DNA from: HIMB114 sp052048155
GTDB taxonomy: Bacteria; Pseudomonadota; Alphaproteobacteria; Pelagibacterales; Pelagibacteraceae
Direction: 5' to 3'
Assembly: GCF_052048155.1 (NCBI RefSeq)
Contig: NZ_JBNAIK010000003.1
Span: 71,721 to 135,720 of the forward strand
Length of the DNA: 64,000 nt
How positions within the stretch are numbered: the stretch's first letter is position 1; every line of letters begins with the position of its first letter. The notes under the pieces are model-generated. The model ran no database searches. It saw nothing but the letters and a program-made list of their open reading frames with translations, and was not told where the DNA came from. The position numbers and the translations under genes are program-made. Below are positions 8,790 to 16,096 of this stretch, piece by piece.

Positions 8790-9604
8790 CAATTCCACTC
8801 CACTTTTGGAGGCATTGACATTAAAATAGCCTCAACATTTCCATCTGTTTTTAAGCCAAATAAAGTGCCCCTGTCATACAATAAATTGAATTCAACATAT
8901 CTGGATCTTTTGTGCATTAATTTTTTCATATCTTCTTCAGTATAAGGTAAATCTTTTTTTCTTTCAGCATTATCGTGAACAAAATTTTTAAAATAAACTC
9001 CTAAATTCTTGATAAAATTAAATTCGTTTTCAAAATTATCTTCATTTAAATAATCAAAGAAAATGCCACCTACTCCCCTTGGTTCTTTTCTGTGTTTTAA
9101 ATAAAAATATTCATCACATTCTTTTTTCCATTTTGGATAATCATATGAGTTTTTTTTACACAAATTTTCTAAACCAGAGTGAAAAGATTTTGTTTCCTCA
9201 TTTTCTGGTAAAGCAGGTGTCAAGTCACAGCCACCCCCAAACCAAGATTTTTCAGTTACAATAAACCTAGTATTAAAATGAGCTGCAGCTATTTTTGGAT
9301 TTTTCATATGCGCAACTATAGAAATCCCAGCAGCCCAAAAATTTGCACTGTTTTCAGTTCCAGGTATTTTTTTTCTAAATTCTTCACTAAACTTACCGTG
9401 TACAACAGAAATATTAACTCCAACTTTTTCAAACACTTCGCCTTTCATAATAGCCATAGTACCACCACCTCCACCTGGTCTATTCCATGTTTTTTTTTCA
9501 AATCTTTTTGTATCTAGAGATTCAAATGAACTAATCATTTGATTTTGTAAATCTTGAAACCAATTCGAGGTTAATTTTTTTTTGTCTTCTATATTTTTGC
9601 TCAT
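8789..9604 (-). CDS. hemF: Oxygen-dependent coproporphyrinogen III oxidase HemF
   Basis: Converts coproporphyrinogen III to protoporphyrinogen IX using molecular oxygen. The 271 residues include GGGGTMAIMKGEVFEKVGVN, the GGCDLTP(A)LP segment with the catalytic acidic region, and HRKEPRGVGGIFFDYLN. The preferred start is the ATG at 9604, which overlaps the hemH stop as ATGA; a TTG at 9610 is an alternative. Use of HemF rather than HemN indicates an aerobic lifestyle for this pathway. It lies between hemH and hemJ. Confidence 0.96.
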   Translation of the reverse strand: MSKNIEDKKKLTSNWFQDLQNQMISSFESLDTKRFEKKTWNRPGGGGGTMAIMKGEVFEKVGVNISVVHGKFSEEFRKKIPGTENSANFWAAGISIVAHMKNPKIAAAHFNTRFIVTEKSWFGGGCDLTPALPENEETKSFHSGLENLCKKNSYDYPKWKKECDEYFYLKHRKEPRGVGGIFFDYLNEDNFENEFNFIKNLGVYFKNFVHDNAERKKDLPYTEEDMKKLMHKRSRYVEFNLLYDRGTLFGLKTDGNVEAILMSMPPKVEWN

Positions 9605-10623
9605 ACCCAACCTTGGAGTTCATTTTTAATTAAGGCTCCAATAAGGTTTATGTGATCAGGCTGATCATTTAAACAAGGAATATAGCTAAACTTTTTTCCA
9701 CCATGTTCTTCGAAAATTTCTCTATTTTCACCATCTAGCTCTTCAATAGTTTCCAAACAATCTGCAGAAAATCCTGGTGCAATAATTTGAAGGTGTTCTA
9801 CTTTACCTTTGGCTAATTTTTCTACCGTCTTATCTGTGTAGGGTTGCAACCATTCTTCAGGTCCAAAACGAGATTGAAAAGTTGTCATGGCAAATTCTTC
9901 TGATAGACCCATTTCTTCTCTCACCAATCTTGTCGTTTTACTGCAAAGACAGTGATACGGGTCGCCTTTTGTAAAATACTTCTTTGGAATACCGTGATAA
10001 CTGAATAAAATTTTATCTGGTTTGCCATGTTCATCCCAATGCTTTTGAATACTATTTGATAATGCCTTTATGTAATTAGGGTGATCGTGATAAGTTGATA
10101 TAAACCTCAAAGACGGTACCCATCTCCATTTTTGCATTGTATTTGATACTGCATCAAATGTTGAACCAGTAGTAGCTGCACAGTAATGTGGATACATCGG
10201 TAATATGATAATTTTATTACAATGTTTTTCTCTCAATTCTTCTAAGCCTTTTTCTATGCTAGGATTTCCATAGCGCATACCTATTGCAAACTCTAGTTCT
10301 AGGTTTTCTTTTTTTAATAAATCTTGTGCAAGGTTTTTTTGTTTATTTAAAATCACTAAAAGTGGAGAACCTTCATCTGTCCAAACTTTTTGATAATTTT
10401 TTGCAGATTTTTGAGGTCTGGTATTCAAGATAATGCCATTTAAAATTATTTGCCAAATTAATTTTGGTGTTTCAATTACTCTGGGATCAGATAAAAATTC
10501 TTTTAAATAAACTCTTAATTCTTTGCGTTGAGGTTTATCAGGTGTTCCAAGATTAGATAACAAAATACCAATTTTCAATTTAGTACCGTGTTTGAAATCA
10601 GGATTTCCAATAAATTTTGCCAT
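9601..10623 (-). CDS. hemH: Ferrochelatase HemH
   Basis: Inserts Fe2+ into protoporphyrin IX, the last step of heme b synthesis, at the membrane surface. The 340 residues contain ILLSNLGTPDKP at the N terminus, the PMYPHYCAATTGS region, the conserved histidine in FSYHGIPKKY, and the late segment PGFSADCLETIEELD with its conserved glutamates. The ATG overlaps the hemE stop by one base. It supplies heme for proteins such as KatG, encoded 5.5 kb away. Confidence 0.96.
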   Translation of the reverse strand: MAKFIGNPDFKHGTKLKIGILLSNLGTPDKPQRKELRVYLKEFLSDPRVIETPKLIWQIILNGIILNTRPQKSAKNYQKVWTDEGSPLLVILNKQKNLAQDLLKKENLELEFAIGMRYGNPSIEKGLEELREKHCNKIIILPMYPHYCAATTGSTFDAVSNTMQKWRWVPSLRFISTYHDHPNYIKALSNSIQKHWDEHGKPDKILFSYHGIPKKYFTKGDPYHCLCSKTTRLVREEMGLSEEFAMTTFQSRFGPEEWLQPYTDKTVEKLAKGKVEHLQIIAPGFSADCLETIEELDGENREIFEEHGGKKFSYIPCLNDQPDHINLIGALIKNELQGWV

Positions 10624-11636
10624 TATAATTCTGTTCTAATTTTATCTATAAATAGTTTAACATTATGTTCTGGTGTAGTTTTTAAAACACCATGATCTAA
10701 ACTGCAAATCCAGCCTGCTCTTTTGGCTAGATCTTGATCTTTTATATATTTAATAAAATTATCTAAATGCTTTTTAAACTCATCAATATCTTCAATAGCA
10801 AGGTATTCATTGGGAAAATTACCTTGAAGAGATAGATCTGTATTTGATAATTTAGAAAAAATATCTTGATTAGAACCTACAACAGTTAATTTTAAATCTT
10901 TTATTGTCTTTAGACTTTCATACTTTTCATCATCAATATCTTTTGTAAAGTATCCAATTTTTCCAGGATACTTATGTGCAATTTTCTCAATAAATGGTTT
11001 TACGTTCTTATTAAACTCATCGAGATTTAAATGCTGAGCTTCAGTATCAAAAATCATTAATATGTCTAAATCTATACCAAACTGTAGATCAATATTCTCT
11101 TCGAGAATTTTTTCTATAACAGGTAAAAAATCATTTAATAAATTTGAGTTTGATTGAGGATGTCTTTGAGCAAATTTAAATAAAGTATATGGAGCACCTA
11201 CAAATCCAATTAAGGACTTATTATCAGGCAAAGTATCTCTGATTAAAGCCAAACCATCTATCTGAAATTTAATGTAATCAGAAAAACTTTGTTCTTTATC
11301 TTGATTGAGGATTTGTTCAGTTAAAGGATTAGCAAACTCTGGCCCTGGATTAAAAGCCAAGCCCATTCCAAGATAATCTAGTGGAAACAAAATATCACTA
11401 AAGAGAATTGCTGCATCAAAATCAAAATCTTGAATCGGGCCCATGGTTGTCTCGCAAATAAGCTCTGGTATCTTACATAATTCTTCAAAAGTATGTTTTG
11501 TTTTTAAATTTTGATAATGCGAATGATAACGACCTGCTTGCCTCATCAACCAAATAGGAGGAACTTTCTGTTCAATGCGATGTAATGCATTATAAAATTT
11601 TTGATTATAGATCTTTGGCAATGTCTCTAGCTCCAT
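10623..11636 (-). CDS. hemE: Uroporphyrinogen decarboxylase HemE
   Basis: Removes four carboxyl groups from uroporphyrinogen III to give coproporphyrinogen III. The 337 residues open with the hallmark PPIWLMRQAGRYHSHYQ at about 26-42, followed by AAILFSDILFPLDYLGMGL with the catalytic aspartate and GFVGAPYTLF. The C terminus SLDHGVLKTTPEHN matches the family (D/GHG..P.TP). Its start lies inside the 3' end of hemB, a 32-nt overlap; no later in-frame ATG would preserve the N-terminal motif, so this start is favoured. Confidence 0.96.
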   Translation of the reverse strand: MELETLPKIYNQKFYNALHRIEQKVPPIWLMRQAGRYHSHYQNLKTKHTFEELCKIPELICETTMGPIQDFDFDAAILFSDILFPLDYLGMGLAFNPGPEFANPLTEQILNQDKEQSFSDYIKFQIDGLALIRDTLPDNKSLIGFVGAPYTLFKFAQRHPQSNSNLLNDFLPVIEKILEENIDLQFGIDLDILMIFDTEAQHLNLDEFNKNVKPFIEKIAHKYPGKIGYFTKDIDDEKYESLKTIKDLKLTVVGSNQDIFSKLSNTDLSLQGNFPNEYLAIEDIDEFKKHLDNFIKYIKDQDLAKRAGWICSLDHGVLKTTPEHNVKLFIDKIRTEL

Positions 11637-12513
11637 AAGTTATAATAAAATCAGCACCAGCTCTATGAATAGCTAATAAACTTTCTTTATACAGTTTACT
11701 AAAATCACCAAGTTTGTTTTTTGCTAAATATTGTAAAGAAGCATATTCACCGCTTACTTGATACGCTCCAGTAGGTAATTTGGTTTTATTTTTTATTTCT
11801 CTGATCAAATCAATAGATGTGATACCGGGTTTTACCATTAAGAAAGAGGCTCCTTGCTTTGCATTCATTAATGAACTCTGTATTGCTTTTTTGCGATCAT
11901 GAACTGGTAGTTGATAAGAAGATCGATCAAATTTTTTTGGAGAAGATTTTGCAGCATTTCTAAAAGGACCATAAAAACTACTAAAAAATTTTGATGAATA
12001 ACTCATAATTGGAGTTTTAAATTTTTTCTTTTTAAATAATGATCTTAAATATCTTGTTGTACCTTTCATCATATCACTAGGGGCTATGATGTCAGCTCCT
12101 GCTTGAATAAAAGTATCAGCTGCAATTCCAAGTGATTTATGAGTTTCTTTTAAATTTATTTTATTTTTATGAGTAATGCCGCAATGTCCATCAGTTGTGA
12201 CTGAACATAAACATGTATCAACAATCATAACTATTCGTTTTCCAAATGTTTTTTTTATTTGAGATAATGATTGGTAATGAAAATTAAAATCTTCTGGTTT
12301 TTTTTGCTTAGTCTTTGGAACAATAAAAAAAATAAAATTTTTAACACCTTTTTTAATGTCAGATGAAATGGTTTTTTTGGCACTCTGGATTGTATGACTG
12401 TAATTGACCCCCAAACCTTTGATAACTTTTTTCGATTTCAAACCCTCTTCAATAAATATAGGTTGTATTAAATTGCTTGCTTTAAGCTTATTAGAATTAA
12501 AAAAATTTTTCAT
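11605..12513 (-). CDS. hemB: Porphobilinogen synthase (ALA dehydratase) HemB
   Basis: Joins two 5-aminolevulinate molecules into porphobilinogen. The two active-site lysines are Lys175 (MSYSSKF) and Lys228 (FLMVKPG). Cys101, Cys103 and Cys111 in DTCLCSVTTDGHCG form the zinc-site cysteine cluster, unlike Mg-only HemB forms with acidic residues there. The length of 302 residues is slightly shorter than the usual 320-335, mainly at the N terminus. It overlaps hemC by 4 nt (ATGA) upstream and hemE by 32 nt downstream. Confidence 0.95.
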   Translation of the reverse strand: MKNFFNSNKLKASNLIQPIFIEEGLKSKKVIKGLGVNYSHTIQSAKKTISSDIKKGVKNFIFFIVPKTKQKKPEDFNFHYQSLSQIKKTFGKRIVMIVDTCLCSVTTDGHCGITHKNKINLKETHKSLGIAADTFIQAGADIIAPSDMMKGTTRYLRSLFKKKKFKTPIMSYSSKFFSSFYGPFRNAAKSSPKKFDRSSYQLPVHDRKKAIQSSLMNAKQGASFLMVKPGITSIDLIREIKNKTKLPTGAYQVSGEYASLQYLAKNKLGDFSKLYKESLLAIHRAGADFIITYGARDIAKDL

Positions 12514-13988
12514 CTGGCTTGATATACACTCTCTTTAAAATCTTTATAATTAAAAAATAGTTTTAATCTTTTTTTAGGAATTTCTTTTTTTAATTGCTCA
12601 AATGTTGAGCCAGGGCCACTGCAATGCTGATATTTTGTAATATCTGGTCTAATAGCTTTCGCTAATTTAAATGCTGAATAGCTCATCCAATAAAATACTT
12701 TTGCATTAAATAAATTATTTATGGTTTTAGAATTGATTTGAGGAATAAGCTCGTAACCATTAATTTGCTTAGTCTTATAAATTGACATGCTCTTTTTATA
12801 TGTAATTTTTTTAATATTTTTATAATTTCGATAATAAATTTCTGGGAAGCGATAATCTTCTCCCAAACCATCAAAACTACATTGTGCGATTTTATTTTCT
12901 TTAACAACTCTTTTCCAGGTTTGTATTCCACTCGTAATAAAAAAATTGTTATTATTTAAATCTTTAATTGAAAAATCTGGTCTTGTTAAAATGATTGTTG
13001 AGTTTTTTATTTTAGGAAGTTTTAACTCAATTCTTGAAAACATTTGATAATCTTTGATATTTTGAGGAAATATAGATTTTGTTTTCTTTATATTTTTTTT
13101 ATTTAAAATTTTATTGATATGAAATTCTTTATTATTCCTAGCGTCAACACCCTTACTGAATAAGAAGTTATTATTTTTTATTTCCTCTATGGTAATACCA
13201 ATATCAAGACCACAGCCTCCACCATATTTTTTTAAAAGACTTCTTTCTTGATTACAAATAAATTGTGTTTTTTTACAATTAATTTTATTTAAAATAGATT
13301 TTGTTTTTTTATCATTTTTTAAATATTCAATTGCTATTGCCCCTTGGCTAGCAGCTGTAGGAAAAATTGATAAAGGTAGAATAAATGGTTTAAATTTTTT
13401 AAAAAGATTTAAAAATTTTTTTGTTTCTACTGTATCTACTTTGTTCCCATATTTAAAAATTCTATCAATTGCAGCTTTTGCCATAAACACTGCATCATAT
13501 TGATTTTTTAACGTTACTTTTAATAATCGAGTAGTTACATTTCCTCGTATAGTTTTTGTTTTGATATTTTTAACTCCTATTAAATCTTTTAAAGCTCTAA
13601 CAGATGATTTTCTTCTTGGTGATGATGTTCCAATAATTAAGTTTTTTTTATTCATGGATTTTTTTTTAATTAAAAGAAGATCTCTGGGGTCATCTCTTGT
13701 GATTGTGATATAATCTGTCTTTGACTTTAAAATTGGTAAATCCTTGTAGGAATGAACGACACAATTAAAATGTTTATTTATAAGACCCTTGGTTAATGAT
13801 GTTGTAAAAATTCCATATCCTAAATTTTTCCACGGTGCGTGATCTTGATTCTTATCACCTTTAGTTGAATGATATTTAGTTGTAATTTTAATACTTTTAA
13901 TTTTTTTCTTTAATTCTTGTTTTACGATAAAAGTTTGTATTTTGGCTAAAAAACTAGCTCTGGATCCTATTATTAAAGATAAAGACAT
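12510..13988 (-). CDS. hemC: Hydroxymethylbilane synthase HemC with C-terminal extension (possible HemD-like domain)
   Basis: Polymerises four porphobilinogens into hydroxymethylbilane. Residues 1-310 are HemC: HSYKDLP (79-85, catalytic Asp83), DDPRD (99-103), GTSSPRRKSSVRAL, IRGNVTTRL, ASQGAIAIE and Cys259 in GGGCGLDIG, where the dipyrromethane cofactor attaches. Normal HemC ends near 310; this protein continues to 492. The tail has ILTRPDFS (332-339), FFITSGIQTW (349-358), VFYWMSYSAF (431-440) and CSGPGSTFEQL (456-466), which resemble the repeated TRP and (F)xxS / GPGT elements of uroporphyrinogen-III synthase, but too weakly to be certain by eye. No separate hemD is present in the cluster. 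Confidence 0.92.
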   Translation of the reverse strand: MSLSLIIGSRASFLAKIQTFIVKQELKKKIKSIKITTKYHSTKGDKNQDHAPWKNLGYGIFTTSLTKGLINKHFNCVVHSYKDLPILKSKTDYITITRDDPRDLLLIKKKSMNKKNLIIGTSSPRRKSSVRALKDLIGVKNIKTKTIRGNVTTRLLKVTLKNQYDAVFMAKAAIDRIFKYGNKVDTVETKKFLNLFKKFKPFILPLSIFPTAASQGAIAIEYLKNDKKTKSILNKINCKKTQFICNQERSLLKKYGGGCGLDIGITIEEIKNNNFLFSKGVDARNNKEFHINKILNKKNIKKTKSIFPQNIKDYQMFSRIELKLPKIKNSTIILTRPDFSIKDLNNNNFFITSGIQTWKRVVKENKIAQCSFDGLGEDYRFPEIYYRNYKNIKKITYKKSMSIYKTKQINGYELIPQINSKTINNLFNAKVFYWMSYSAFKLAKAIRPDITKYQHCSGPGSTFEQLKKEIPKKRLKLFFNYKDFKESVYQAR

Positions 13989-13994
13989 TGTTTA

Positions 13995-14022
13995 ATTATA
14001 CTGTTCTTAAATGATATGATAA
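13995..14022 (-). promoter_or_regulatory. Candidate promoter for the hemC operon, possibly leaderless
   Basis: On the minus strand TTATCA (14017-14022), a 16-nt spacer and a perfect TATAAT (13995-14000) precede the hemC ATG. Only 6 nt lie between the -10 box and the ATG, so transcription would be expected to start at or within a base or two of the start codon, giving a leaderless message. Identified by eye; no transcription data. Confidence 0.55.
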
Positions 14023-14061
14023 GTGCGTCTATTTAGATATTTTAATAGATAATCTAATAGC

Positions 14062-14067
14062 TATAAA
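14062..14067 (+). promoter_or_regulatory. Candidate -10 box of hemA, possibly leaderless
   Basis: TATAAA at 14062-14067 is followed by 7 nt and the hemA ATG at 14075. No good -35 is visible at 16-18 nt upstream. Between the two divergent -10 boxes lies an imperfect inverted repeat, CTATTTAGAT (14029-14038) facing ATCTAATAG (14052-14060), which might be an operator; both are AT-rich, so support is weak. Confidence 0.35.
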
Positions 14068-14074
14068 CCTATTT

Positions 14075-15346
14075 ATGTCAGGCAACAAAGCTCATAATTG
14101 GAAATCATCATACAATTCAATATTCGATCAAAAATTACAGGAAATAAAAAACGAAGGTCATTATAGATACTTTAATGAGATTGAGAGAAAAGCAGGCCAA
14201 TATCCAAAAGCCCTACACCACAAAGATGGAAAAACTAAAGAAATTGATGTTTGGTGTTCAAATGATTATTTAAGCATGAGTCAAAACACCGAAGTGATGT
14301 CTGCAATGAAAAATGCAGTAGATCAATTAGGTGCTGGATCAGGTGGCACAAGAAATATATCTGGCACAACTCGATTTCATGTAGAATTAGAAGAAAAAAT
14401 TGCAAAATTACACAGCAAAGAAAGAGCCCTTGCTTTTAACTCTGGTTATAGTGCAAATGACTCTGCTTTAACCTCCATATTATCAGCAATTGATAACTGT
14501 TTGGTACTAAGCGATGAGTTAAACCACGCCTCGTTAATTGAAGGTATTAGAGCAAGTAAAAGAGAAAAGGTAATTTATAAACACAATGATGTAGAACATT
14601 TAAAGGCTGTTCTGAAGGGGATTCCTTTTAACAGGCCCAAAATGATCGTACTGGAGTCTGTATATTCAATGGAAGCAGACTTTGCCCCATTAAAAGAAAT
14701 TGTTGAAGTTGCTCATGAGCATGGAGCTTTAATTTATTTAGATGAAGTACATGCGGTTGGACTATACGGTGAGAATGCAGCAGGTATTGCGGAACAAGAA
14801 GGTGTAGCAGATCAAATAGATATTATTAACGGAACTTTAGCAAAAGCTTTTGGTCTAGCCGGAGGTTATATTGCTTCATCAAACTCTATTATTGATTTTG
14901 TAAGAAGCTTTTCTAAAGGATTTATTTTTACTACATCTATGTGTCCAGCAGTTGCAGCGGGAACATTAAAAAGTGTTGAAACTGTTCAAGATAATCCTGA
15001 AATTAGATCGAAATTTTTTGAGAATGTTAAATTAGTTAAATCTGAACTCGAAAAAGCTGGAATACCATTTTTAGACTCTGGATCTCATATTATCCCAGTA
15101 ATTATTGGTGAAAGTAAACTTTGTAGAAAAATAAGTGATTATTTATTAGAAGAACATCAAGTTTATGTGCAACCAATTAATTTTCCAACAGTGCCAAAAG
15201 GAACTGAAAGAATAAGAATTACTCCTACTCCAAGTCACTCCAAAGAAGACATTAAAAAGTTTGTTAATGCAATAACACAAGCTTGGATAAAGTTCATGCC
15301 TAAACATGAACAGCTTATTTCGTCAAATATTCAGCTTAAAAAATAA
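14075..15346 (+). CDS. hemA: 5-aminolevulinate synthase (ALAS)
   Basis: PLP enzyme that condenses glycine and succinyl-CoA to 5-aminolevulinate, the C4 entry to tetrapyrroles used by Alphaproteobacteria. The 423 residues belong to the alpha-oxoamine synthase family: GAGSGGTRNISGT (87-99), DELNHASLIEGIR (147-159), YLDEVHAVGLYG (221-232, Asp223 for the PLP ring nitrogen) and Lys257 in NGTLAKAFG as the Schiff-base lysine. The FTTSMCP and RIRITPTPSH segments match ALAS rather than KBL or BioF. It is divergent from the hemC operon with 86 nt between start codons, so supply and use of ALA may share a control region. Confidence 0.96.
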   Translation: MSGNKAHNWKSSYNSIFDQKLQEIKNEGHYRYFNEIERKAGQYPKALHHKDGKTKEIDVWCSNDYLSMSQNTEVMSAMKNAVDQLGAGSGGTRNISGTTRFHVELEEKIAKLHSKERALAFNSGYSANDSALTSILSAIDNCLVLSDELNHASLIEGIRASKREKVIYKHNDVEHLKAVLKGIPFNRPKMIVLESVYSMEADFAPLKEIVEVAHEHGALIYLDEVHAVGLYGENAAGIAEQEGVADQIDIINGTLAKAFGLAGGYIASSNSIIDFVRSFSKGFIFTTSMCPAVAAGTLKSVETVQDNPEIRSKFFENVKLVKSELEKAGIPFLDSGSHIIPVIIGESKLCRKISDYLLEEHQVYVQPINFPTVPKGTERIRITPTPSHSKEDIKKFVNAITQAWIKFMPKHEQLISSNIQLKK

Positions 15347-15347
15347 T

Positions 15348-16049
15348 TTAATAATTAACGTTAGACTCTATTTCGATAGCTGAAGATCTAATAAAACTAC
15401 CATCAGAACAGTACTGAGTTTGAGCAATAGATTGGGTTATATAAGGAAGATGGTTTGCGTTTCGATGAGCTACAGGTGGTTTTGTTAAACCTCTATAATA
15501 CCATCTTGAATTAACAACTCCTCCTGAAGTTGCCTTGCCTCCTTCCAAAGTATCTGAATGAGTTGAGCCTACAACGTAATCTTCATTCATCGCTAATATG
15601 TAAAAAAGTGATTGTTCAACTTTGCAGTTCCAACCAGACAATAAATTACCTGATCTGTTACAGATAACTTGAACCATACCTTTCTTTTGATTTGCATGAC
15701 TTTTAGAATTAATTGTGACCATTCTTTTAGTTGGAAACCAAGGGTTTTTAAAATGTGCGAAATGTTCTTTAGTAGCTCTAACAAATTCTTCGCATGTAGA
15801 GTCTGAACTAATTTTACTGCCCGTTTTATTTCCGCTGCTATCAACTTCATCTAACGCAGAGGATAGTGAATTTGAAATAACAGTATATTCAAAATCGATC
15901 GCCCTTGTTATCGTTTGAACATTTTGTTCAAAAACTTTTTGTTTAGCATTTTCAACGTATCTATCATAACCAACGATACCTACGCCCGCTAACACTCCGA
16001 TAATCGCAACAACAACCAAAAGTTCTACGAGAGAGAAACCTTTGTTCAT
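15348..16049 (-). CDS. Type IV pilin-like (prepilin) protein
   Basis: The N terminus MNKG followed by FSLVELLVVVAIIGVLAGVGI is a class III (prepilin peptidase) signal: cleavage is expected after Gly4, the mature protein would start with Phe, and Glu9 is the conserved Glu5 of mature pilins. The rest of the 233-residue protein is not recognisable and contains four cysteines (in TCEEF, VICNR, GWNCKV and YCSDG), enough for two disulfides. It could be a minor pilin, a pseudopilin or a DNA-uptake pilin. No pilus assembly gene lies nearby. The ATG directly abuts an 11-bp inverted repeat, and an in-frame stop lies just upstream, which fixes the start. Confidence 0.85.
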   Translation of the reverse strand: MNKGFSLVELLVVVAIIGVLAGVGIVGYDRYVENAKQKVFEQNVQTITRAIDFEYTVISNSLSSALDEVDSSGNKTGSKISSDSTCEEFVRATKEHFAHFKNPWFPTKRMVTINSKSHANQKKGMVQVICNRSGNLLSGWNCKVEQSLFYILAMNEDYVVGSTHSDTLEGGKATSGGVVNSRWYYRGLTKPPVAHRNANHLPYITQSIAQTQYCSDGSFIRSSAIEIESNVNY

Positions 16050-16077
16050 ACCGTTATACTAATTAAAGTATAACGGT
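16050..16077 (-). repeat. Perfect 11-bp inverted repeat abutting the pilin start codon
   Basis: ACCGTTATACT (16050-16060), a 6-nt loop AATTAA and AGTATAACGGT (16067-16077) form a perfect palindrome ending one base before the pilin-gene ATG (16047-16049) and 19 nt downstream of the katG stop. It has GC pairs at its base. No T-run follows on the minus strand, so it is a poor intrinsic terminator. It could be an operator, an RNA hairpin that hides the start site, or an mRNA-stabilising structure. TATAAC in its promoter-proximal arm ends only 3 nt before the ATG. Confidence 0.8.
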
Positions 16078-16096
16078 GTGTAAACTCTTTAAAATA

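Noticed and set aside
12719..12931. 70-codon open frame within hemC on the same strand
   Set aside because: It lies in another frame inside the HemC extension; the hemC frame itself is uninterrupted, so there is no frameshifted second gene.
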